Position numbers and translations under genes: made by a program. This document shows, piece after piece, positions 56,893-63,751 of a DNA stretch of 64,000 nucleotides. The notes below the pieces were generated by a model. The model ran no database searches, was not told the origin of the DNA, and worked only from the letters and a program-made list of their open reading frames with translations. The stretch covers positions 34,525-98,524 of the forward strand of contig CALLJG010000012.1 of NCBI GenBank assembly GCA_938091335.1. Direction: 5' to 3'. Numbering within the stretch: the first letter of the stretch is position 1; the number at the start of each line of letters is the position of its first letter. The DNA comes from an uncultured Thermodesulfobacterium sp. (lineage in GTDB: Bacteria > Desulfobacterota > Thermodesulfobacteria > Thermodesulfobacteriales > Thermodesulfobacteriaceae).

Positions 56893-58233
56893 ATGGCGAG
56901 AACTGCTCTTGAGAGAGATCTTAGTTTTTTAAAGACGCTTCTTTTGGATATGGCTCAATCTGTGGATCAAATGGTAAAGGGGGTAATTAACGCCTTTAGT
57001 CAAAGAGATAAAAAGTTAGCTAAAGAAATTATTCAATTGGATGATCAAATAGATTATTACGATAGAGTTATCAATATTACGGTCCTTGAAATTTTGGCTC
57101 TACAGCAACCTGTAGCAAAGGATTTAAGAAGAGTGATAAGTGCCTTTGATATTTCCAGAAATTTAGAAAGATTAGCTGATCAGGCGGTAAATGTAGCAGA
57201 GGGGGTCTTACATTTGACGGAGGAAAAGAATGGTCTTGAAAAGTTCTGCCAATTAGATCTTCTTCCCTTGGCCAAGGAAGCTCTTTTTATGTTAGAATCT
57301 GCCATAAATGCTTTCATAAACGATGATAGCAAGACGGCCTATAAAATAATCCAACTTGATGAAATTGTGGATAAAATGAAAGATGAATTGAGAGAAAAAA
57401 TAGCAGATTGTATTTCTAAATATCCTCAGTTTCATAGAGATTCTCTGGACTATCTTCTTATGGTAGAGAATTTAGAGAGGGTAGCAGATCTTGCTTGTAA
57501 TATTAGTGAAGATATAATTTTTGTTGCAGAGGGAAGACTTCTAAAAGGGGAAAAATTAGAGAAAGAGCCGCAATTTCTTAAAGAATCATTAGAGGAAAGC
57601 ACTACCTTTCAACTTTTAAAAAGACACACAAAATTAATTGTTTCCTGCCTTTCAGAGTTACCCTCTGCCCTTGAGGCTTATATAAGAGGCGATAAAAAGC
57701 GACTTGAAGAAATAGCTTTAACTATAAATGAAAGAGAGAAAGACGCAGACAAAATAAAGACTAATATAAGGACTCACCTGCCTAAAGAACTCATACTTCC
57801 TGTAGAAAAGTTCAATCTTTTTCTTTACTTAAAGGAACAGGATTCTTTAGCAGACTTGGCAGAAAGGTTACTGAAAATTTTTAGTCTTTATCAAATAAAG
57901 AGTCTTTCACTTTTTGCTCAGGAGCTTACTAATTTATTAAATCAAAGCCTAAGCCCTCTTTCAAAACTTGAAGAAATAGTTGAGAATACCTTTAGGTATC
58001 TCACCACTTGGGATGAGCTTTCAAGGGAGAGGGCAATATCTCAAATCAGAGAGGTTAGGCACTCCCAATATCTTACAGAGAAATTAACCTACGAGTTAAA
58101 AGAGAGGTTATATGCCTCCTCTATTGATATGATGGATTTTCTTCATCTCACACAAATCATTGACATCATAGTTGAAATTTCACTTCATATGGAGAATGTA
58201 GTAGACCACTTGCGTGCAATGCTTGCAAAATAG
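56893..58233 (+). CDS. PhoU fused to a DUF47 (PhoU-like) domain
   Basis: At 446 residues it is about twice the usual PhoU length. The first half (to about residue 220) is a two-repeat PhoU: ALQQPVAKDLRRVISAFDISRNLERLADQAVNVAE and DYLLMVENLERVADLACNISEDI are the metal-binding repeats. The second half (about 235-446), with ALEAYIRGDKKRLEEIA, INEREKDADKIKTNIRTHLP and FLYLKEQDSLADLAERLL, resembles the DUF47/COG1392 proteins usually linked to Pit-type phosphate carriers. In this operon it should restrain PstSCAB and relay phosphate status to PhoR. GGGAGG precedes the start. Confidence 0.85.
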   Translation: MARTALERDLSFLKTLLLDMAQSVDQMVKGVINAFSQRDKKLAKEIIQLDDQIDYYDRVINITVLEILALQQPVAKDLRRVISAFDISRNLERLADQAVNVAEGVLHLTEEKNGLEKFCQLDLLPLAKEALFMLESAINAFINDDSKTAYKIIQLDEIVDKMKDELREKIADCISKYPQFHRDSLDYLLMVENLERVADLACNISEDIIFVAEGRLLKGEKLEKEPQFLKESLEESTTFQLLKRHTKLIVSCLSELPSALEAYIRGDKKRLEEIALTINEREKDADKIKTNIRTHLPKELILPVEKFNLFLYLKEQDSLADLAERLLKIFSLYQIKSLSLFAQELTNLLNQSLSPLSKLEEIVENTFRYLTTWDELSRERAISQIREVRHSQYLTEKLTYELKERLYASSIDMMDFLHLTQIIDIIVEISLHMENVVDHLRAMLAK

Positions 58234-58330
58234 AAGGAAATAAGAGAGAAGGAAAAATTAATGTATTGAAATACTTGAGAAAAAGTACTATATTAATGAA
58301 AGGTCTTTAATCTTAAGGGAGTGCAATCCC

Positions 58331-59014
58331 ATGGAGATAAAAAAAGTTTTAGTTATAGAGGATAATAAAGAGATTGCTGAAATATTTAAAAAAGCTTTAA
58401 AGGAGGCGGGTTATCAGGTAGAAGTGCGACATAGTTGTGCTCAAGCCTTTACAACCTTTTTAATGGGGTTAGCTTTTGATTTGGTTTTATTAGATCTCAT
58501 TTTGCCAGATGGTGACGGAATTGAAATTCTCAAATATCTACGCAGCAGTCAAAAATACAAAAATATTCCCGTTATTATAGTTTCTGCTAAGGGACAAGAA
58601 CTTGATAGAATTCTTGGTTTAGAGTTAGGTGCAGATGACTATATTGTTAAGCCCTTCAGTCTCAGGGAAGTCATCATTAGGATAAAAAAAATTTTGGATA
58701 GGGGAAGTAGAATCTCTTTAGATATTCTTTCTGTGGGACCTTTTATACTTGACAAAAGTAAAAAAGCGATATATTTAGAAAATAAACTCTTAAATCTTAC
58801 CGCTACAGAGTTTAAAATCTTGAGTCTTTTTATTGAAAATCCACATAGGGTTTTCTCCAGAGAAGAATTGTTAGAGTATATCTGGGAAAATGAAAAAGAA
58901 TATTATTCACGAGTGCTTGATGCATACATATGTAGACTCAGAGCGAAATTGGATAAATATGAGAATCTTCTTCAAACTGTGAGGGGATTAGGCTACAGGC
59001 TGGTAAGTGAATGA
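58331..59014 (+). CDS. phoB: OmpR-family phosphate response regulator (PhoB-like)
   Basis: A 227-residue response regulator. The receiver has VIEDN, the phospho-acceptor Asp in LVLLDLILPDGDG, VSAKG and the switch Lys in DYIVKPFSLRE. The C-terminal winged helix (about 130-227) shows LTATEFKILSLFIENPHRVF, SRVLDAYICRLRAKL and TVRGLGYRLV. It pairs with the histidine kinase 15 bp downstream and probably binds the repeats before pstS. Confidence 0.93.
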   Translation: MEIKKVLVIEDNKEIAEIFKKALKEAGYQVEVRHSCAQAFTTFLMGLAFDLVLLDLILPDGDGIEILKYLRSSQKYKNIPVIIVSAKGQELDRILGLELGADDYIVKPFSLREVIIRIKKILDRGSRISLDILSVGPFILDKSKKAIYLENKLLNLTATEFKILSLFIENPHRVFSREELLEYIWENEKEYYSRVLDAYICRLRAKLDKYENLLQTVRGLGYRLVSE

Positions 59015-59029
59015 TAAAATTATCTCTAA

Positions 59030-60064
59030 ATGAATGAAATTATCTTATTATTAGTTTTATTAGTTTTCTTTCTCTCTTTGTTATCCTTTAATTTAATTAA
59101 AAAGCTCTATGCGATTAAAAAAGATTTAAAAAAGACTCTTTTCCAGAAGGAGCTTTATTCTAACATCTTTCGTAGACTGCCTTCGGAGGTAATTCTCTTG
59201 GAGGGGAATCAAATCCTTGAATTAAATCGTAGGGCTTTAGAAAACCTTGGGACCAATCCAAGTCTGAGTGGTCTAAAGGAAAGATTAAAAAAAATGGGAA
59301 AATATTATGATATTATAGAAGTGCCTTTAGAGAATGATTATAAAATTTTATATTTTAAAGATAGTACAGAAAGAGAGAGCCTCAAAGAGGCCTATCAAGT
59401 AGCTCTTAGTTATCTCTCTCATGAACTCAAGACTCCTGTTGCTATTGCCTCTGGATATTTAGAAAATTTAGGGAAGCTCTTAGAAAGTAAAAATATGGAT
59501 AGTGAAGTCCAGGAAACTTTCGAAAAGGTTAACTTAGCCTTTAGGAATTTAGAAAAGCTTCTCAGGAAACTTTTTTCAAGTATAGAGTATTTAGCAAAGG
59601 ATATTAAATTCGCAAAAGAGCCCTTTAATCTTAGAGAAGCTATAGAGGAGGCTATTTTTTGGGTTAGTCCTTTGGCAGAGGAGAAAAAGGTCTCCTTTGA
59701 GTATCAAATAGCAGAAGAAATAACACTTTATGGATCTCTTAAGCTTTTTATACAGTGTCTTTTTAATTTGATAGAGAATGCGGTAAAAGCCTCTCCCGAG
59801 GGCAATAGGGTAATCATAAAGGCTTATTATTTGACCTCAGACAAGATTTTTATAAGTATTAGGGACTTTGGGCCTGGTGTCTTACCAGAAAAGTTGCCCT
59901 TTTTAGGAAAGCCCTTTTTCAAACTCTCCGAGGGTGAGGGAATGGGTCTTGGTCTCTTTATTGCAAAAAGAATTGTTGAAGCTCATCAGGGAGAACTCAT
60001 TTTTCGCCTTCCTGAGGGTGGTGGCTTAGAGATAAATATAATCTTACCTATTGAAAGGGATTAA
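59030..60064 (+). CDS. phoR: PhoR-like sensor histidine kinase
   Basis: A 344-residue kinase with one N-terminal helix (about 3-24), a short PAS-like region (about 45-120) and the H-box YLSHELKTPVAIASGYLENL with the phosphorylated His. The ATPase has NLIENAVKASPEG (N-box), IRDFGPGV and GMGLGLFIAKRIV. With only one short anchor it would sense phosphate status through PstB/PhoU rather than directly. Last clear gene of the operon. Confidence 0.93.
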   Translation: MNEIILLLVLLVFFLSLLSFNLIKKLYAIKKDLKKTLFQKELYSNIFRRLPSEVILLEGNQILELNRRALENLGTNPSLSGLKERLKKMGKYYDIIEVPLENDYKILYFKDSTERESLKEAYQVALSYLSHELKTPVAIASGYLENLGKLLESKNMDSEVQETFEKVNLAFRNLEKLLRKLFSSIEYLAKDIKFAKEPFNLREAIEEAIFWVSPLAEEKKVSFEYQIAEEITLYGSLKLFIQCLFNLIENAVKASPEGNRVIIKAYYLTSDKIFISIRDFGPGVLPEKLPFLGKPFFKLSEGEGMGLGLFIAKRIVEAHQGELIFRLPEGGGLEINIILPIERD

Positions 60065-60071
60065 GCTCTCA

Positions 60072-60227
60072 GTGTCAGTGCAGCTTAAAGGATATATCTT
60101 GGGTCGGATTAATTTTCTTATATTTTTTCTCATCAGACCCTGGTTATGGATATTTACTTGCGTTGGTCTCCTCGTAATTTCCCTTAAAAAATTCTTTAAG
60201 TGTGGCAAGCCAAAACTTAACCCCTGA
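60072..60227 (+). CDS. Possible 51-residue single-pass membrane protein
   Basis: Unrecognised small open frame starting GTG, 7 bp after phoR. It contains a hydrophobic helix of about 25 residues flanked by Arg and Lys and ends KCGKPKLNP. A weak AAGGGA lies about 12 bp upstream. Composition fits the coding block and length is short, so this is tentative; it may be a chance frame. Confidence 0.3.
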   Translation: MSVQLKGYILGRINFLIFFLIRPWLWIFTCVGLLVISLKKFFKCGKPKLNP

Positions 60228-60247
60228 AAAGGCTCGTCTTTTTTTTT
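60208..60247 (+). terminator. Possible terminator of the pst-pho operon
   Basis: AGCC (60208-60211) and GGCT (60231-60234) can pair around an A-rich loop and are followed by nine T residues at 60239-60247. The stem is weak, so the call rests mainly on the T run and position after phoR. Confidence 0.35.
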
Positions 60248-60294
60248 ACTTCACTTTTGTTCTGTAGGGCAATTCAAGATTTGACCTAAAATGA

Positions 60295-60462
60295 TTTTAA
60301 ACATCGTATGGGCAGGGCTTGCCCCAGCCCAAAGGGTTTTAAAACGATTTTAGGCAACCGCAAGGGTTGCCCCACTTTCTAAGCACAACAAGAGGAACCC
60401 TTATTATACAAAACTTCTACAGGCGCTGGACTTGTCCCTGCCCAAAGGGGTTCACAAACCAA
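60295..60462. repeat. GC-rich palindromic repeats, right of the phosphate operon
   Basis: A copy of the left-side unit at 60295-60340 (CATCGTATGGGCAGGGC, then CCAGCCCAAAGGGTTTT). A perfect 7-bp hairpin GGCAACC-GCAAG-GGTTGCC lies at 60353-60371, and a degenerate third copy (GGACTTGTCCCTGCCCAAAG) at about 60428-60447. No gene is seen on either strand between 60228 and 60471 other than these repeats. Confidence 0.6.
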
Positions 60463-60471
60463 ATTTTGCAA

Positions 60472-60777
60472 CTAAAAGAATACTAATTTATCGCTACTTA
60501 CAACCAGTACATAAAAGTCAATCATACTTGCTTCTGCAGAGGGCAAGATACCTCTTGCCCTTGCGCAACTCCCTCAGGCTACAATTTTTCCATTTCTTTC
60601 TATAACTTCTTGCATCAAACTTAAATTTTTTTCATCAGGCTGATTTAAAGCTTCAACTCCCTTTCCCATAGCAAAAATTTCTACTGTATGCCCTTCTTCC
60701 AAAGCTACTAATGAGAATCTCAAAGCATTGTTAAAGCTTTCTTGATCAGAGGAATTTAATACCACAGCAATTTTCAT
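60472..60777 (-). CDS. DsrE-family protein with in-frame TGA read as selenocysteine (UGSC motif)
   Basis: Conceptual translation gives 101 residues with Sec at 68. The N-terminus KIAVVLNSSDQESFNNALRF and FAMGKGVEALN are typical of small DsrE-like sulfur-transfer proteins. A plain reading stops at residue 67 (NGKIVA), far short of the family length of about 100-120. The same frame continues through TGA (60576-60574) as GSCARARGILPS, then SMIDFYVLVVSSDKLVFF, and ends at TAG (60474-60472). DsrE relatives read roughly ACGTC at this spot and end with S-M-x-D-x-Y and a SDK block, so the downstream part is real coding sequence and the TGA replaces the first Cys of CxxC. A hairpin suitable as SECIS follows 12 nt later and selB is in the window. 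AAGGAGGTGG precedes the ATG. Last gene of the sulfur-carrier operon, 32 bp after the MoeB-rhodanese gene. Confidence 0.82.
60540..60561 (-). promoter_or_regulatory. Bacterial SECIS hairpin in the DsrE-like selenoprotein mRNA
   Basis: On the minus strand AGGGCAAGA-GGTA-TCTTGCCCT forms a perfect 9-bp stem with a 4-nt loop starting with two G and then T. It starts 12 nt after the TGA, and the loop begins 21 nt after it, inside the 16-37 nt range described for bacterial SECIS elements. It lies within the coding sequence, as bacterial SECIS elements do. No T tract follows, so it is not a terminator. Confidence 0.75.
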
Positions 60778-60809
60778 ATTTCCACCTCCTTTTTTGGTTT
60801 TTTTATAAC

Positions 60810-61949
60810 TTAATATATAGGCATATTAGTATCTACCTCTTTAGCATAGGCGTTTAAGCCACCCCTCATATGATAAGCTTTAAAACCGGCACTCAATAAT
60901 ATCTCCAGAGCTGAATAGCTTCTCTTACCAACTTTACATACAAGGATATATTCTTTAGTAGGGTCTAATTTAGAGAGTTTAGAGGGGAGCTCATTTAAGG
61001 GAATGAATATGCTTCCGGGTAAATGACAGATCTCCCACTCGTGGGGCTCCCTTACATCAAGAATTCTAATATTTGGAGAATTTTTAAGTTTTTCTGCTAC
61101 TTCTTGAGGAGAAAGCTCATATTGTGGTTCAAGGGTATAAGCTTCCGTCCCACAGAAGGATTCATAATCTATGAGTTCAGTGATAGTTGGGTTTTCACCA
61201 CAGAGTGGGCAATGGGGGTCTTTTCTAATTTTAAGTGTTCGAAACTCCATTTTTAAGGCATCGTAAAGGATAAGTTTTCCAATTAGAGGTTCTCCAATTC
61301 CGATCAAAAGTTTAATCGCCTCTGTGGCCTGAAGAGAGCCTATAACTCCAGGTAAAACCCCAAAGACGCCACCTTCTGCACAGGAGGGCACAGTGCCGGG
61401 AGGTGGAGGTTCAGGATATAAACAACGATAACAGGGGCCTACCTCTGGGTAAAAAACAGTCACCTGTCCATCAAATCTAAATATACTCCCATACACAAAA
61501 GGTTTTTTCAAAAAGTAACAGGCATCATTGACTAAATAACGAGTAGGAAAGTTATCTGTGCCATCTATAATGAGATCATAGTCTTTCATAATCTCTAAAG
61601 CATTTTCTTTGGTGAGGATTAAATTATAAGTTTCAATCTCGATATAGGGATTGATTTCAAGCAGTCTTTGTTTGGCAGATTCAACCTTTGGCATACCTAT
61701 AGTGGAGTTAGAGTGCACAATTTGTCGCTGTAAGTTACTTTCATCCACCGTGTCATAATCTACAAGCCCAATTTTTCCAACCCCTGCTGCTGCCAAATAA
61801 AGTGAAACTGGAGAACCAAGCCCTCCTGTGCCAATAATAAGCACCTTTGAGGCTTTTAGCTTCTTTTGCCCTCCTATTCCAACCTCCGGAATGAGCAGAT
61901 GCCTACTATATCTATAAATCTCTTCTTTACTTAAAGGGATCTCCTGCAT
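60810..61949 (-). CDS. moeB: MoeB/ThiF-type E1-like adenylyltransferase fused to rhodanese
   Basis: A 379-residue protein that adenylates the C-terminal Gly of a ThiS/MoaD-type carrier and can deliver sulfur to it. The E1 half (about 1-245) has LIIGTGGLGSPVSLYLAAAG, DVDxVE-like DYDTVDESNLQRQ, the zinc Cys pairs in CYRCLYPEPPPPG and CPLCGENP, and the active-site Cys in SCAEGGVFGVLPG. The rhodanese half (about 275-375) has LDVREPHEWEICHLPGS and the persulfide Cys in YILVCKVGKRS. The next gene but one upstream encodes its likely carrier. GGGAGGTGA precedes the ATG. Confidence 0.93.
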   Translation of the reverse strand: MQEIPLSKEEIYRYSRHLLIPEVGIGGQKKLKASKVLIIGTGGLGSPVSLYLAAAGVGKIGLVDYDTVDESNLQRQIVHSNSTIGMPKVESAKQRLLEINPYIEIETYNLILTKENALEIMKDYDLIIDGTDNFPTRYLVNDACYFLKKPFVYGSIFRFDGQVTVFYPEVGPCYRCLYPEPPPPGTVPSCAEGGVFGVLPGVIGSLQATEAIKLLIGIGEPLIGKLILYDALKMEFRTLKIRKDPHCPLCGENPTITELIDYESFCGTEAYTLEPQYELSPQEVAEKLKNSPNIRILDVREPHEWEICHLPGSIFIPLNELPSKLSKLDPTKEYILVCKVGKRSYSALEILLSAGFKAYHMRGGLNAYAKEVDTNMPIY

Positions 61950-61964
61950 CTATCTTTCACCTCC

Positions 61965-62204
61965 CTATTCAATGACATCCCCTGTGATAGGTTCTATCTT
62001 TATTTTAAGTCTTTTGAGGTATTTAATGGCAGCCTCTAAATTTTCTTTTTTTCCGCTTAACTCCAACACAACTTCTCCAGTTTTTTCCATGACATTTGCC
62101 CTTCTTATATTAGGAATGACATTGTGTTTTATAGCCATCCTATAAATCACAGGTTTTTTAATTTGTTCTTCGGGAAAAATAAGATGTAGTAACATTTTAG
62201 GCAT
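61965..62204 (-). CDS. NIL-domain protein
   Basis: A 79-residue free-standing NIL domain, a small ferredoxin-like beta-alpha-beta fold. LHLIFPEEQIKKPVIYRMA and NVIPNIRRANV match the family, which also occurs at the end of methionine ABC ATPases and in NIL-ferredoxins tied to homocysteine synthesis. ATG 62204 is chosen because GGGGGTGATC fits directly upstream; the GTG at 62213 lies in that site. No iron-sulfur Cys are present. It lies between the carrier and the E1-like gene. Confidence 0.85.
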   Translation of the reverse strand: MPKMLLHLIFPEEQIKKPVIYRMAIKHNVIPNIRRANVMEKTGEVVLELSGKKENLEAAIKYLKRLKIKIEPITGDVIE

Positions 62205-62235
62205 AAAGATCACCCCCTTGGTTTTTAAAAATTTT

Positions 62236-62514
62236 TTATGACCCCCCTGCTATGGCAGGCACAATTGAGACAATATCACCCTCTTTTAAAGGTGTATTTT
62301 CACCCTCTAAAAAGCGCACATCTTCATCATTCACAAAAAAATTAATAAATCGCCTAAGATTTCCCTCTTCATCACAGAGGCGCTCTTTCATTCCCGGAAA
62401 TTGCCTTTCCAAATCTTCTATCACTTCCTTTAGAGTTGCCCCTTCCGCTATGACCTCTTTTTTACCACCTGTAAGAGATAAAAGTGGGGTCGGAATCCTA
62501 ACCTTTACCCTCAT
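62236..62514 (-). CDS. ThiS/MoaD-family sulfur carrier with a masked C-terminus (GGS)
   Basis: A 92-residue beta-grasp carrier. TPLLSLTGGKKEVIAEG, INFFVNDEDVRFLEG and LKEGDIVSIVPAIAGG are typical of MoaD/ThiS proteins. The carrier needs a free terminal Gly-Gly to be adenylated and thiocarboxylated; here one extra residue follows, ending AIAGGS. That tail must be removed first, and a JAMM peptidase is encoded in the same operon. AAAGGAGGTG precedes the ATG. Confidence 0.9.
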   Translation of the reverse strand: MRVKVRIPTPLLSLTGGKKEVIAEGATLKEVIEDLERQFPGMKERLCDEEGNLRRFINFFVNDEDVRFLEGENTPLKEGDIVSIVPAIAGGS

Positions 62515-62591
62515 AGCTATACACCTCCTTTAATATAGTTTTTAAAATCTTCTAAAGAGGGTTTTATGCGTATAATGGGTTTTAAGTGGTT

Positions 62592-63749
62592 TTAAACAGC
62601 TTCTTGGGTTTTTAACCCATTGCCTGTGATTGAAATCACCACCTCTTCCTCTCTTGGGATTATACCCTTTTCAATGAGCTTCTTAGTTACAGCTACCGTA
62701 ACTCCTCCTGCTGTTTCCGTAAAGATTCCCTTTGTTTCTGCAAGAAGTTTAATTCCCTCAATGATTTCTTCATCGGTAACTGCCTCTGCATAACCGCCAG
62801 TCTTTTTAACAATCTCCAAAGCATAAACCCCATCTGCAGGATTACCAATGGCTATGGATTTAGCAATGGTTTTAGGTTTTACAGGCTTTATTATACTTGA
62901 ATTTTCTTTAAAGGCATTTACGATGGGAGCACATCCCTGAGCCTGAGCTATAAAAAATTTCGTTTTAAATTCTGATATCAAGCCCAGCTGATAAAATTCC
63001 ATTAATCCTTTGTAAATTTTAGTGACCAATGAGCCTGAAGCAGCGGGAATAACAATATTTTTTGGAGCTCTAAAACCAAGTTGTTCAGCAATCTCAAATC
63101 CATAGGTCTTTGATCCTTCTGCATAATAAGGTCTTATATTGACATTCACAAAGGCCCATGGAAAATTCATCGCAATTTCTGCGCAAAGCCTATTAACCTC
63201 ATCATAATTTCCTTCAACCGCTACTAAGTTCACCCCATAAATAAGAGAAGAGAGTATTTTAGAAGTCTCTAAATCATAAGGTACAAAAACATAACAATCA
63301 AAGCCACTATAGCGGGAATGGGCTGCAACAGAATTAGCTAAATTTCCAGTGGAAGCACAAGCCACAGTTTTAAACCCAAATTCTTTGGCTTTGGATAGTG
63401 CTACTGCAACCACTCTATCTTTAAAAGATAGGGTTGGATGATTCACTGAATCATCCTTGATATAACATTTTTTTATTCTTAGTGCCTCAGCCAAATTTTT
63501 TGCCTCAACCAGGGGGGTAAAACCTGAAGTGTGACCACACACAGGTTCACCATCAATGGGCAAAAGCTCACGATAGCGTCACATATTCGGTGCTCTATTC
63601 TCTAAAGCTTTTCTGGTAAAATTCTTTTTTATTTCCTCATAATCGTAGACTACCTCTAAAGGCCCAAAACACCACTCACATACAAACTGAGGCGTCTTTG
63701 GATAAGTCCTGCCACACTCCCTACATTTTAAACCCTTCACATAACTCAT
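62592..63749 (-). pseudogene. thrC: Threonine synthase interrupted by an in-frame TGA (or read through)
   Basis: A 385-codon PLP enzyme frame that would convert O-phosphohomoserine to threonine. The N-terminal zinc ribbon (CREC at 9-12, CEWC at 24-27) and HPTLSFKDRVVAVAL with the PLP Lys, CASTGNLANSVAAH, IVIPAASGSLVTK and ITGNGLK are intact. Codon 57 is TGA (63581-63579) in the context NM-stop-RYRELLP, where family members usually have Trp (NMWRY). TGG to TGA is one base change. The frame reads normally on both sides, so this is a recent nonsense mutation, a sequence error or a readthrough. The ATG at 63749 has AAGGGGG upstream; a TTG restart at 63563 would drop the zinc ribbon. In this operon the enzyme may use phosphohomoserine with the sulfur carrier. 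Confidence 0.85.
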
Positions 63750-63751
63750 AG

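Noticed and set aside
60540..60561. The hairpin after the short DsrE frame as a transcription terminator
   Set aside because: No T tract follows on either strand, and coding homology continues through it; it fits a SECIS better.
63522..63581. Selenocysteine at the threonine synthase TGA
   Set aside because: The position is Trp, not Cys, in homologues, and the nearest stem-loop has its loop about 42 nt downstream, beyond the usual SECIS range. The hairpin lies in coding sequence for conserved residues. Kept only as a check item.
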